This document shows, piece by piece, positions 47,326-59,129 of a DNA stretch of 64,000 bases; positions within the stretch are counted from its first letter, which is position 1, and each line of letters opens with the position of its first letter. The notes below the pieces were generated by a model. The model was not told where the DNA came from and made no database searches. It saw only the letters and a program-made list of their open reading frames with translations. A program made the position numbers and the translations under genes. The DNA is from Echinococcus granulosus (Eukaryota > Platyhelminthes > Cestoda > Cyclophyllidea > Taeniidae), in contig NW_020170526.1 of assembly GCF_000524195.1 (NCBI RefSeq), forward strand, positions 14,721-78,720. Reading direction: 5' to 3'.

Positions 47326-50273
47326 CTACTCCGTCTCCGAGTTCATCGTCTCCTCAGAGGAACCCAGTAGAATCAGTCGCTCAGCGACAACCACGCCAAT
47401 TTTCCTCACTTCTGCAACATCCGTGGGGCTGGAAGTAAAACTGGGTTTATAATAGGAGAGAAATCCGGTCACAAAGACACGATCCCCGGGCCGCAGACGC
47501 TTCACCAGCGGCAGCAGCCGCAGATGGAACACATGCACCCGATTGTGGTAGGTGCGTAGGTGGTACGTAACTCGACTGTCATCCTTGTCGGTTTCGTCTA
47601 CTTCGAACTCTCCACATTCAGCATCTTCTAGAGGTGTTGACAGCACCGGAGTGCAAGTGCGGATGAATAGGGTGGCCCACTGCTTCTCTGGCTGCGACAG
47701 TCGGTCCAACATCTGCAGCAGTCACACACAAAACGTCAGCGAAGGAAGGTGCAGGTGGGTACAGTAAAAAACAAACAAAACAAAACAGAAGTCTCTAAAC
47801 TTTCGCGGGCACAATACGAGGAATTACCCCTACCTAGATCCCAAGCTACGATAACACACTGAAAGCAGTAGTCTATTGCATAAAAAGTGCGTAAAACAAC
47901 TAACCGAAATCCACCCAAGAAGGTGAGAGACCATTCCAACACGGCAACTTAAAAATTCCAGCACTTTCACGTAAGAATTACGCAGTCTCTAGGCCCAATA
48001 TGCCTGATTTGGTTATAAATCATGGCCCGGATGAAGGGAACACTTTAAACACCCATTTCTATCTATCATAACTTTTCAAACAGACTCTCCTAGGGCGAGT
48101 CGCATCAAATCAAGTACAAGTTGCCATTTTTGTCAACATTCTGTCTTGTAGTGCAAACAGCACTAAACATTAGCAAGAAGTAGTCACGCATACAGCAGTA
48201 GTGATACGGTTTGTGGTTGACACTACTCTGTTAGGATTAAACAGTACAAGGAGGTTGAATAAATTAGCAGAGCAGACGCTTGAAGAGGAGAAATGCGTTT
48301 ATGACTTTCCAGTCTTGTCCATAAACCATAAAGGGGCACCATTTTTGTGGAGTACTCGAATGGGATATTGACCAGCAAAATTGGTTGAAGGCAAAGTCTG
48401 CCAAGAGGGCGATCAAGACGAAGCCAAAGAACCACCTACCACAAGCATCAACACAGAAGATCCACCGACTCACTGCAGGAAATGGTTACACAAATAAGCA
48501 GGCAAAGTAAGCAATTTAATAATCAAGTCGGAGAGAGAGGAACTATTCCACCGTTGGTCATCCTCTCTTCCTCATCGCAAACTTGTGTCAGTGCCCCCAA
48601 ATACCTGGTTCGATTCGCGACTATCCTTAAAGCAACCGCTATTCAAAGGACTCATACGACACAAAGACCCAATCAGTCTATTCAATGCTGGCTTTCATAC
48701 CGATTCCGGTAAGAGACAGGAAACACGAGCCATCACCAGTTGTCGACGCAAATGAATTAAGTGCAGTTACAATGAAAATCATCACCTTTACACTACTTGC
48801 ACATGAAGGAGTGATAGCAAGTATTGCCGTAGTTACTATTTAGCAAGTAATGAATCGAATAAAATAGCTTGACAGGTTAAAGAGGCCGGAGAAATTCCCA
48901 TTAAATGAGCGAAGACCTTCCAATAAAGACTACGTTGACAACTCAAGTTATTCTCAAACAAAGTTAATCTATTATGTTGTATCAAATCGAATAAACTATA
49001 CGAAAGTTCAAATGCCACTTAGCCACCCGCATTCAAGGCTTTGCGTTGACAACAGGTATCAAGTATAAGCAAATCACCCTGCATGTCGACCTGACGAATC
49101 GCGCTCCCACACACCTGAGAATATTGCTTCAACATTTGGGATAAAGTTAGACATGCACCATAAAATTCGAAAAGAGAATATCAAGCAGTGGACATGGCTA
49201 ATAGAAGTCAGCAAAACGGGTAATTTTACCAAACATGAAAAAAATGTGACCACTTAAGAATGAAAATAACTCGAATACAAGATTTGCACATTCATATTTC
49301 AATTAAAGGGTAACTTATCAACGAACTCAAAAAGAGGCAAGATGGGAGGAATAGTAGGGTGGAATGGAGAGACAACATTAAACACTTCCAACATAATGGA
49401 CTGAAAGGGAATGGTACTTCAACTGCTGCGAAGTGTGAATTAACGAAACAGTGTCACTCATAAAAACAAGAGGCTTGTTTCTAACGCCGACCCATATCCC
49501 AGTAAACAAACCAATTTTCATACACTTAAAGCGGTTCTTCATACCAACAGTGGGTTCAGAACTCGAGGATTGACAAAATACAACAGGAAAAGATAGCATG
49601 ACCGTTACCAGTCTTATGAGACAATCAACCACCACAATCCACAAATGATAAATTCGGCTTAAGGCTATTGCTGATTTAGTACCAAATAGAATACGAGCAC
49701 CCCCAGACTAGTAACATTCTACAAATATTTCATCAGTTTAAAGTCAAATAGTTCGCTTATGATAGGATATGATGCAACCAATGATCACCGATTTAAAAAG
49801 GAAATTCGCCGCATTAATACAACGTCGGTGGTGGTATTATTGAACTTTGACGGGCTATAGCCGACTGGGAAAATTACAAGATGGAGACACATCCTAACGA
49901 CAGCTAACAGCCGAAGAAGCCGTTTAAATAGGGAACGATAGAAGACATTAGCCCAATGTATGTATGCAAAGCTAAAGCAGCTCCCATCTACCATGATTTT
50001 GACAACAGTAATCACGCAATACACGGGAGACTGAAGACACACCTTCAGGTCCGTAACTGTTCCTAGAATGTCAGCACGGTTAATGTTGCCACCTTCGTTG
50101 ATTTTCAAGGTAGAAAGGGCCTTGGGAAGCGGTGGAGAGCGTATTTCACTGACCTCAGTGACATCTGCAAAGTCATCAGGGACAGAGGCGACACCGCCTC
50201 GAGGAAGGACTGATAGCAGAGATGTTTGTGTCATCCAAACGAAGCGGGGGAGGAGTGGGCGAAATAGCAGCAT
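47326..50273 (-). CDS. SSBP1: Mitochondrial single-stranded DNA-binding protein
   Basis: mtSSB coats single-stranded DNA at the mitochondrial replication fork and stimulates the helicase and polymerase gamma. Exon 50273-50043 encodes a start rich in Arg, Leu and hydroxylated residues and poor in acids (MLLFRPLLPRFVWMTQTSLL), a typical mitochondrial targeting sequence. The OB-fold entry NRADILGTVTDLK follows, matching NRVHLLGRVGQDP of human SSBP1. A phase-0 donor (CTGAAG/gtgtgt) leads over a 2.3-kb intron to exon 47712-47326, with KQWATLFIRT, then YHNRVHVFHLRLLPLVKRL, PGDRVFVTGFLSYYK and VVVAERLILLG, each aligning with the family's WHRISVF, KKGSRIYLEGKIDYGEY and ADNIIFLS. Total length is 205 residues against 148 in human. 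The excess is a longer leader and an acidic insert (EDAECGEFEVDETDKDD) between strands. The match is moderate but consistent along the whole fold. Confidence 0.78.
47713..50042 (-). other. Intron of the mtSSB gene
   Basis: A 2.3-kb intron bounded by CTGAAG/gtgtgt and ctgctgcag/ATG. Within it a same-strand open frame (48247-48445, WFFGFVLIALLADFAF then KWCPFMVYGQDWKVINAF) is hydrophobic and has a possible acceptor (gtggtag), but no partner exon or family was found, so it is not called. Confidence 0.6.
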
Positions 50274-51531
50274 CCCCAGGACCTACAAATCAGGAAGCAA
50301 TCGACGAGACATGGTATCGACTATTATACGTCCGGCTATTACTCCTAAGCGAACTTCAACAAAATACAGTGCATTCTTTGGACTCAAGAATGGCACCCTC
50401 TACATTTCCGAAACTGTCAGGAAAAAGGGAGATTGTGGATGCATCTGTAAGAACTTGCAACGAATTCACCCACTGTTAAAACAAAACATCATCTGGGGAG
50501 AAAATAAACCTCGCCAGTTGGCAATAGTAACTGAAGAGATGCTGTGAAGCAAGATTTGGAAGAAATAACAAGCTCTGAGCTTCACAAAGAACATTACATC
50601 TACTAATGAGGGAAACAGGACTAGTGGGATTTTAATGTCAAACTCTGAGTAACAATAAACAGCCCTAGGAAACCATTAGACACTACACATGGATTTTAGC
50701 GTCAATGCTGGACGTACTTGGCACTAAGCGAAGGATGCCGCGTATAAACATTTAAGCTACAAGATGGATGATACTGTCATACCAATACGTTGTCTTAAAC
50801 CAAGAATCAACAATTGCTTACCGAGGGGAGTCAACTGCTCAAAGAATAACTGAGGGAAGTTAAAATTACGGCGCTGATTAAGACACATAGCAAGCACCCA
50901 ACCCAGATGCTTCATATGATTTTCACGTCAGAGAAGCAACTCGACAAGCACAAAATGCTGCAATTCTACTTTAAACGACAGTTCCTACCAACTCAGAAGT
51001 GCATTTCCCCAAATTACAAAGTCACTTGGAGTCCAGGACTTTCTATTTCGTTGCAAACTAGTCGACGAAATGGACAAGACAACCACGGCACTCAAGAAAC
51101 ACCAGATTTGGAATTTAGCGGCCAAACACCAGCGTACACACACAAAAGAGCATTGCAAATAAAAAAAGCAACAATTGAATCAAAAAAAAATCAAATTACT
51201 TACCTATTCTTAATTCTAATAGAAATGGCAGTTATTAGAGGCTAAGCTACTGGCAAGTAGTCAAATAGGTCTGTATCGCAAACTAACTACAAACCAATGA
51301 AATCACAGGAAAGCCGGCGTTATGCGTTTGTGTTCTGTTCCCATACCTTTAACTAACCACGCTTGTTTTGGTATAAGCTAATGTGTTTTATCAAAACAAT
51401 TCCCATTAGTACTTATTTAATATGCAAACGCTCAGGTAAAAAGGGAAATTGTTTGAATAATTGCCATTGTATTAAACGAACCAATTACTAGTCTACGTAC
51501 CCCCATATCATTACAGAAGTTAGCCTTAGCG
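50274..51531. other. Head-to-head intergenic region
   Basis: Presumed promoters of mtSSB (minus) and the HSD17B12-like gene (plus). No other supported feature. An acceptor-like ccccatatcattacag ends at 51516, 15 nt before the HSD17B12 start codon. Confidence 0.45.
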
Positions 51532-52559
51532 ATGCTCTGCGCTTGCCTGGCTGCTGCATTCGTTTTCCTTGTCATATACCTACTATGGCCTGTTCTGGTT
51601 TACTTCGTGTTCCGTATCTTTTTGTGTAAACGAGGTGATCTGAAAAAAGCTGGCGAGTGGGCCATTGTCACTGGGGCAACTGATGGCATTGGGAAGGCTT
51701 TTGCTGAACTGTTGGCCAAAGAAGGATTGAACATCTTCCTCATCAGTCGCACGGAGGCGAAATTATTGGCAGTTGCGGCAGAGTTAGAGAAGAAATACAA
51801 TGTGAAAACGAGGATTTTTGTTGCTGACTTTGCAAAGGTGAGTCTTGTTAATAAATCCCCAATTGTGCTGAGCTATTGCTCTACTGCTTTTTTTTTCATT
51901 CTTGGCAATTTTGGATTACTTTGCAGGAGAACTTTTCGTATGATCAGTTGCAGTCCGAAATCGAGGGACTCTCGTCAATTTCCTGTCTTATCAACAGTGC
52001 TGGTATGTCTTACGTATACCCAGACGCCCTACACAGCAGTCCATTTCTCACTCCCTCATTCTGTCAAGACATTGTCACAATCAACGTCACTACACTAACA
52101 AAACTCACACGCCTTATCCTCCCCAAAATGATCAGCGACCCCTTGCCTGTGCATGGTGTCCGCCGCTACGTAATCAACATGGGCTCTTTATCTGGTTTAC
52201 TAACGACCCCTTACCTCACTGTCTACGGGGCTACCAAAGCTTATATTTGCTCCTTCACCAAAGCTCTGGCAGTTGAGCTGAGGGATACTCGTGTCCGTGT
52301 GCAGATGTTTGCTCCATCATTCGTCTCCACTAAGATGTCGGGAATTAAACGCACCTCAATTTGGGTTCCCTCGGCTGAAACCTACGCCAACTCGGCTTTG
52401 TCCATGATCGGCGTTGAGACTATTGGTTGTGGGTACTTTATTCATGCCCTCATCTGGCAATTTTTGTGCCTGGTTCCCTCTTGTCAGCTCTCCTCTTACA
52501 TGGCCAAGCGAATGCTTAGCGCACGCGAGAGACACCTTCGTAAACAGAAGACCAACTGA
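51532..52559 (+). CDS. HSD17B12: Very-long-chain 3-oxoacyl-CoA reductase, HSD17B12-like
   Basis: A short-chain dehydrogenase of the ER that reduces 3-ketoacyl-CoA in fatty acid elongation, with estrone reduction known for some relatives. Exons 51532-51837 and 51927-52559 join in phase 0 (GCAAAG/gtgagt, ttgcag/GAG) to give 312 residues, the same length as human HSD17B12. An N-terminal membrane anchor (LAAAFVFLVIYLLWPVLVYF) precedes the cofactor motif TGATDGIG. The NNAG-type motif reads INSAGMSY, the helix-4 Asn lies in TINVTTLTKLTR, the catalytic Ser is in NMGSLSGL, and the YxxxK pair is in YGATKAYICSF. The C-terminus KQKTN fits a KXKXX ER-retrieval signal. An AATAAA follows 53 nt after the stop. 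Because the acceptor-like site is only 15 nt upstream of the ATG, the mRNA may receive a spliced leader or have a 5' UTR intron. Confidence 0.93.
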
Positions 52560-52612
52560 GTTGAAAAGTGGTGCTGGCTCGTGGCGCCTTACTCAGTGTA
52601 AAACGTCAGTTC

Positions 52613-52618
52613 AATAAA
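52613..52618 (+). terminator. Poly(A) signal AATAAA for the HSD17B12-like gene
   Basis: A canonical AATAAA 53 nt after the stop codon on the coding strand. Confidence 0.65.
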
Positions 52619-55600
52619 CTGTTGTCTCTGTCGACTAATCTCCTGCAAGTGTGCATTACTGGAATTGTTTTGCCGTTTGACTAATTCATAAGTTCTCTCA
52701 ATTTACCTGCAGGTTTGCTGTGAGATTTTCCTGTGTGATAAGGTGTGGATGTCTTGGACATTCTAGCGGTGTGTCTTAAATGCTCCCAAACAGGGTGTTT
52801 GGCTTCTGCATTCAGATTTTGGTCAACGAGGTGCAGCCAGTTGGATTCAGCAGTGCTCTTGTATTAACACACTAGTCGGGATCGTGGTCTACCATCATAC
52901 TGCGTTATACTATGCCGTAGTTAGACCGTGGGTGCTCCGTTTTGGTTCCGCGGGCGTTGCACCTCTTTGCTAGGTCAAATTTGACCAAGAAAAGGTCGAA
53001 TGTTGGGGAAGTTCGGAGGTTGAACTAAACTTTTGGCCAGCTGCTCATTGCCTGTTTTGAGGAACTGTGGTCGACAATGGGAAATTGTGTGTTTGATTTG
53101 TCGACAAGCCAACTGTTCTGTCGCCATGACGACGTCTGGGTCTGTGCGTTTCACTGGGGTATTTAGGCTCGGCATGGCGAGGATGTAGCATGTACAGCAT
53201 CCTCAGCAGTAAATAATGTCTCTTTAGGGTTGATTGCATTGTCTAGTGCCATAATCCTCTTAACGTGTTGATAACCCTCATGCAACATATTCTGAAGCGT
53301 TCTGCGCCTAGATTAAGTGGCTTATCTGCAATGGCTGTCGTTCATGCAAGTCACACGTTCCTTGAGATGAAGGGCCCACTTTTTTTACCACGCGAATGTA
53401 TTGTTTACAGCGCCTGCATCGATTCCTCCGGCACCGGTTGATTACCCTACTCGCCTGTTTTGTGCTTGGAGGAGGCGTATTTGCTCCATCGACGTGTTGC
53501 AAGCACAAAGGAAAGACGGCACGAACCCACTTCATTGGCTAGTGGCATTGGAAGGCAGGCAATGCCACACGCAACCGTGGTAGTCGTTGGGAGCAACAGA
53601 TGCGCAAGACAATCAGCTGCATTTTGTGCACTTGTTTGCGATAAAATTAAGCATCCGTGGAAGTCTCCGAATTGTTTACTGGCTGAAACAACCATGTTAA
53701 GGCCAGTGGTCTCTTTGAAACGTGGCCCAAGCTTGTCACCAATTTGACATTTTAAGACTTCTTACTTCTGGAGGGCAGTGGATCAACTAACCCACAAATT
53801 TTTTTTAACTTTACTTCTGGTTCCTGAGCTTCCCAACCAGTTCACTTGAAGAAACATCATCAGAAGGAATACAGGAAAGTGGAGACAAAGCACTGCCCAC
53901 TATCTTAACGTGCTAGTCTTCTCCTGGATAGGCTTTCTCTCATAAGAATTTGTGTTGTGTTGCCATCCTCCTGATTGACCGCTCGCGACCGTTTCCAAAG
54001 GAGATTCACCAACCCATATTAGAATTAAGTCCTATCGACTAAAAAGATCTCATCTGCAATTAATGTGCTTTCAGTAATAAATCTGCAATTGGCAAATTCA
54101 TTTGTAGTGCACAAGACACACAGCAGGGGCAGTTTCTTGGGGAGGAAGTTGTGCGTGCCTTGGGAATGCAGGAGATGTGGTGCTTGAATCGTCTAAAATA
54201 AGTAATGGCATTTTCATCTGCTTAGCAGACGAAGCATCCAACAAAAACAAAGAAGGTGACTAGCTGCCAGACTTGAAAGAAATTAGCACTTATCTCGACT
54301 GCGCCAGTTGATGCAGGTGCATCTGCGCGTTAAACGTTGTTGCAAGTTATGCCTGGAAAAAAACACCGACAACGCACAATCCTACGTAATGCAGAATGGA
54401 GGATTTTCTCCAAACTGGAATTACTCGCCTCAGGGGATTTATTACCAGATCCGCGTTTTTTCCCAACTACTGTGATGCATAGATGGATTTTTAGACTAGT
54501 ATTATCTACTAGGTTTGATGAGTTAATCAAGATGTACAATCCCGTGGGTTCAGTGGCCCCAGCTATAAATCACACACATTCGCATAATGCTAGAAAGCTG
54601 ACCCCACCAAATTGTACCAGACTGCCACTTCTACAGCAAACAAATACGCCCTGTTTCTAGGTTGGGTTACAGTATCGTTGCAATGAACTGTTTTGAGTGG
54701 CGGAAATTCGACGTAACACAACTGCCATCAAAGCGGATGTTTTAGCGCCCCTACTACAAATAGTCAGTAGGATCTACTGCGCCAGTCCCACTTGTTTGAC
54801 TGCAACTGATCCTCCCTTTCTGAGCGGAAATTAGGTCCACAAAACAACAGCAGTGCTTAAATGACAATGCAAATAAGTCTTCTCATGCAATAACCACTTG
54901 TCGTCGACGTATAAGCCTGTAAGATTGATGGAATTCAAGGAATGCAACATTACATGTGGCCATGCGTGGATTGAAACGGCAGCTCACTTTGGCATGCATT
55001 TTGGAAGGGTTTTGTAATACATTATCTGTCTGATCAAAGCAAGTTATGAGATACGGACTGAGTAGCATTTCATGCATGCATAAAGGGCTTGTACTTTAAT
55101 GCACACTCAAGATGCAGTAATACTTCACAAACAAGCAACTGGAATACAAGTACATTTATATGGGTTTTTGTGAAAAAATGGAAGGATGATACAAGTTGGG
55201 CCTCATGGCTTAATTTATGGCCACGTAGACTCACGCTATACCTCATCGCACCATCATTAGCGTCGTCAACAGGGGCAATTGGCACACCGACTTCCGGAGT
55301 GGGGTGTCACCATGGCCCGTGGAGCATCGAGTGGCAGCGTCAAGCGGGAGGGAACGGAAGTAATTTGAACTGGCGATGGATGCACCGTAGCGGCCGCATT
55401 CGCATACCTGGCGATAATTACCATGAGGCGTAATTATCACTCTCCGCCTCCCTCTGTCCCTTCCACGCATTCGAAAGTGAACGAGTGGGAGACGAGAGGA
55501 TCGTGTGTCGGATGTCCTGGTTATTATCTGAGTTGAATCGGCTGACTTGGAGGTAGTGGCACTGGTGTAAAAATGAATTATTTGAAGTTGTCAAAGGAAG

Positions 55601-56208
55601 TGACGCTGTTGGTCAGTCATCTCAAGCCCTTGCAATGGCATTGGCAAGAAATTGGGAGGTAGTCAACCTCAAGGCGGACTTAGTGCTAGTCATCTGAGAC
55701 ATACTCAGAGCTGGTAATTGTTGACTTAAAGTCTGATGCCAGTGGACTAACTTGAAATTATGCACATTGTAAAATAATGGGTGTGATTGAGATCTTTGTG
55801 TTTTGCCCACTCATTCATTTGTTCCCTCATTCATACATTCATCTAATCATTTACGAAAATCAACTTCAATCTGTATATGAAAAAACATGTTTTAATGGAA
55901 AGAGGGTAAGCTCAGGGCAAAGCGAAGTGGTGAATCGTCACAAATAAGGTGAAGTAATTTACTCCACTTCTTAAGTAGGGGCTAAAGGGTGTAACATTGA
56001 GAGCTCTTAATATTGAGTTGTTTATCACATCTTTCATGTCGTTTGAGAAAATACGATCAGTGAACCGGATAAAACGTCAGCACTAAAAATTATCAGGAGG
56101 GTGATTTGCTTGTAATCAGTGCGATTTCTTTTCATTTTACATAATAAATGGTGATAGAAACAGCGGAAAGAGTGCTTAATATTTTAATAATTAGCATGGC
56201 TTAAAGGC
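52619..56208. other. No supported gene
   Basis: About 3.6 kb. Several overlapping open frames around 53300-53750 and 54330-54660 exist on both strands, but none has a recognisable domain, consistent splice sites or a codon bias that singles out one strand. They may be remnants of an old element or chance. Confidence 0.4.
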
Positions 56209-56308
56209 NNNNNNNNNNNNNNNNNNNNNNNNNNNNNNNNNNNNNNNNNNNNNNNNNNNNNNNNNNNNNNNNNNNNNNNNNNNNNNNNNNNNNNNNNNNN
56301 NNNNNNNN
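56209..56308. other. Assembly gap (100 N)
   Basis: A run of exactly 100 N, the conventional scaffold gap placeholder. Confidence 0.98.
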
Positions 56309-56333
56309 GAAGCACAACTAGACCTCCTTAAAG

Positions 56334-56555
56334 GCCTACAGAAGGGATCAGGACTACCCGTATGGCCTGCAAGATGGGCCGCTGGCGGAGATTTTTAATG
56401 CTGGAGCCCCTAAGTGGCACGTTACCGAAACCAAGATCATGCAGATATTCAAAGCATTGCAGTACGACCACTGGTTATTCGTGCTACCAAATTGGTCGAA
56501 ATTCCAGGAGCATGTGCAAAGCTATCAACGGGCTCAACTCATCCTTATGCAGTGA
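56334..56555 (+). CDS. Coding-like terminal exon after the gap, unidentified
   Basis: After cctccttaaag an open frame of 73 codons reads AYRRDQDYPYGLQDGPLAE, IFNAGAPKWHVTETKIMQI and FKALQYDHWLFVLPNWSKF, then ends QLILMQ before TGA. The aromatic-rich, charged composition looks like a real globular protein, for instance a small mitochondrial or ribosomal component, but I cannot name a family. The rest of the gene would lie in or before the gap. The frame assignment is by composition only. Confidence 0.4.
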   Translation, partial: AYRRDQDYPYGLQDGPLAEIFNAGAPKWHVTETKIMQIFKALQYDHWLFVLPNWSKFQEHVQSYQRAQLILMQ

Positions 56556-56930
56556 ACACTCATACACAGGAGGTTCAAATCCACAGTTTGGCTATTTCCC
56601 ATTTTATGATGAGACCAAATTCCAATGAATGTACATATTTTTTTACAAAATGTGTATCATCCAGGATAGGCGATTGGGCACGAAGCTCAAAGGCCGCCTT
56701 TATTTGGTGCATTCAAACAGTACAATTTGCCTATGGAGAAGGTGCAGGCATCGGCGCAGGATTACCGCACGCGGGTACGCACACGGTTTTAACGTTCACA
56801 AAGGTAGCATCAATCCGCTATCTCACGTCCCTACCCTATCACTGCAGAGGCAGAGTAAATCCATGGATTTAGGACGGCTTAATTGGCAATTACCCAAATC
56901 TCCCCTGAGCCACGCAAAGGGGAGGTGATG

Positions 56931-56952
56931 GTCGTGGTGGTGGTGGTGGTGA
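56931..56952. repeat. (GGT)n microsatellite
   Basis: About six consecutive GGT units read directly from the sequence. Confidence 0.85.
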
Positions 56953-57017
56953 CCGAAGCAAAGTGCAGCAGACCAAACACCTTTTGATGGGCTTTCGACC
57001 GGTGAGAGTGCTGGAGG

Positions 57018-57110
57018 GAGACAGTGGAGGTGGAGGTGGGGGAGTTGGCCGAGGAGGAGGAGGAGGAGAAGGAGACCGAGGGAAAGGAGGAGGAAAAGGC
57101 AGGGATTAGC
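57018..57110. repeat. Purine-rich (GGA/GAG) low-complexity tract
   Basis: A polypurine stretch with many GGA and GAG triplets. The plus-strand frame through it is a poly-Glu artefact. Confidence 0.75.
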
Positions 57111-58930
57111 CGAAAGACAAGCAATTATGAGATGGAGCACGCGTGTGCTCAGTCGCGCTTGTTGGCGTTTTCGGCAGCGGGTTTGCGTGACTCCCCAATT
57201 TGCCTTCCTTTCCATCAGAAATACGCACCTGATGTCAACCAACAGCAGGTGGGATACCTGCAGGGGGCTTTCGTGACCCCTTTATATCGACCAACTGCTC
57301 GTTCCCTTCTTCTCTCTCCCCATCCCTCAACTTCATCTCTAAAAGGTAAAAATTGTCTTTCCTTCCCTATCAAAAACCACTCACTCCCTTCCGTGTCTTT
57401 GTTGTTTTAACTAACAATATTTTACTCAAATATAATCTGGGCAGCATGATAAATGCATCTGGATGGAAGTTTACCTCTATCAAGCTATTTTGGCACACAA
57501 TTTACGAAAGTGAAAGTGATTTTGAGGTCGTTTAAACAGGCAGATTCACTGCACGAATCTTTCACTTGTTCTCCCTCTATGATACAAGGAAAAGACTAGA
57601 GAGGATTTGCACTTGTGAATCACAATAAATGTCAAAAAGAATTATTTTGCCAAATAAACGTGGCTGATTTATAGGAATGAAGTAGCCTTCGTGTACTAAA
57701 ATGAAATCATCACTACACGTTACTCGGTGTCGAAATTAAAAGAGTCAAAAGTGCTTACCGGGGAAGAATTGGCTAGTGCAAAATGAAAAACTGCCACAAA
57801 GCCTTGTTGATTAGTGCACGTCTGTCTAAGCAATTTAAAATTGCTTTCCATTTGCTAGTGTTATCACTTTGCCAAGTAATTTGATGATAGCCCGGCGGTG
57901 ATAATAGCACCCCAGCAAACAAGCTACTCTTACTGGAAGTGAAAAAGAGAGACATTTTGGGAAAACTGGTGCTCATAAGTGAGCAGATGAGGTGTTGGAC
58001 ATTCATGAGGGTGATTTGGGTGTACACGACTATCAGTAGTGCTGAGTGGCCAATCAACTTTGTCGCCAAGCCGTCTCTGTGGTGGTGTTCCGCTTATTCG
58101 AAATCGATATGTGACTGCCTGAATTCTGCCCTCCTGTCACTTGGTGAAGATCTCAATCCTCTTGTCACGCTCACGTAGTCTTACCCTAGCAACCATCATC
58201 TATCGACGGCTTCGTCACTCCCACGGTCGTCAGTGCTCGGCTTATCTACCTGAGACGAGGTATGACTGAGGCGACGAAGTGCTCTACCGACACTCGCAAT
58301 ATCGGTACGTTCTTTCGTCTTTATTAGTTTTTATGCATGCAGAATCAGTGTCTGTACCAAAATATTCTGACATGCCCAATTCTTTTAAGTACCTTTATTC
58401 GGCAGTAACAGAATGATAGGCAGAGGACTTGTCAAGAGGAGGTGGTACCTGTACACTTAACACAAACAGAAGGAAGAAGGACTGTGTTTTACTCATCGCT
58501 TTTGTCCCCTATAAAACCCAAGTTTGACTGCTGTAGCCTTGTGTAGCCGTGGGGAGGTTAGTTTCATCTTTGTCCAAAAAGAATATCATGATTTTTGAGG
58601 CAATGTCAGCAGTCGTGCTAATTACCTCGAACTCGCCAAATGCCCACAAAATGCGGGAAATATGCCTCTTCAATAATCGTCCATGTATTTAGCAGCACCA
58701 GTCACTCATAAACATGAATTCACGAGTTGTCATTGCCATGTTGTGCTAACCGACATCTCAAACTCGTCCACATCAACGGTCACACTGTGACCAAAACTCA
58801 CATGCCCCCCACCCCCCACTCCCGCTCTTCTCCGCACTTGAACTGTACTGCGGGTCGATCGGTGCAAGGCGCTGACCCCGTGTCAGTCGATATCGACTTT
58901 TGGTAAAGCAGGTGCCAGCTTGCCACGTGG

Positions 58931-59129
58931 ATGGATGGGAGTGCAATCATTCAATCACTGGGTGGTTCTCAACCTGATAATCACATTTCAGTGGACATGT
59001 ACACAAGTGCCACGGCTGCCAACATGTCAGACGATGAAAACGGGCTAACGGGTGATGGGGACGAAGTAGGCGCTCACAACTGTAGGAAAGAGGCGGGACC
59101 CAGCAGGAATGAAGCACCAATAAAATGCG
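58931..59129 (+). CDS. Candidate first coding exon of an unidentified gene
   Basis: ATG opens a 66-codon frame: MDGSAIIQSLGGSQPDNH, then MYTSATAANMSDDENGLTGD and KEAGPSRNEAPIKC. It closes with a strong phase-1 donor, TGCG/gtgagt. The polar, Ser/Asp/Asn-rich, disordered composition is what one sees at the N-terminus of transcription factors and signalling proteins. No domain is visible, so no function is assigned. The following 4.9 kb would be a long intron. One possible next exon begins after atacccacag at 60891 in matching phase (GVRATAIPSLGAAPPHN), but it soon meets a stop. Confidence 0.5.

Larger units (their letters stand above)
56556..58930. other. No supported gene; simple repeats
   Basis: Contains a (GGT)n tract at 56931-56952 and a GA-rich, Glu-coding stretch at 57018-57110 that creates long low-complexity frames on both strands. 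No domain-bearing frame was found. Confidence 0.45.

Noticed and set aside
48223..48473. Hydrophobic minus-strand frames inside the mtSSB intron
   Set aside because: Two frames compete over the same DNA, no partner exons were found, and no family is recognised.
53308..53747. Overlapping open frames on both strands, considered as a retrotransposon remnant
   Set aside because: No reverse transcriptase, integrase or zinc-knuckle motif could be recognised in any frame.
56565..56590. GGTTCAAATCC, the tRNA T-arm or B-box word
   Set aside because: The flanking bases do not form a T stem, and no acceptor stem, D arm or anticodon arm could be folded upstream.
56823..57410. Long frames on both strands with poly-Glu, poly-Ser or poly-Thr runs
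   Set aside because: They are artefacts of the GGT and GGA repeat tracts. No globular sequence follows on either strand.
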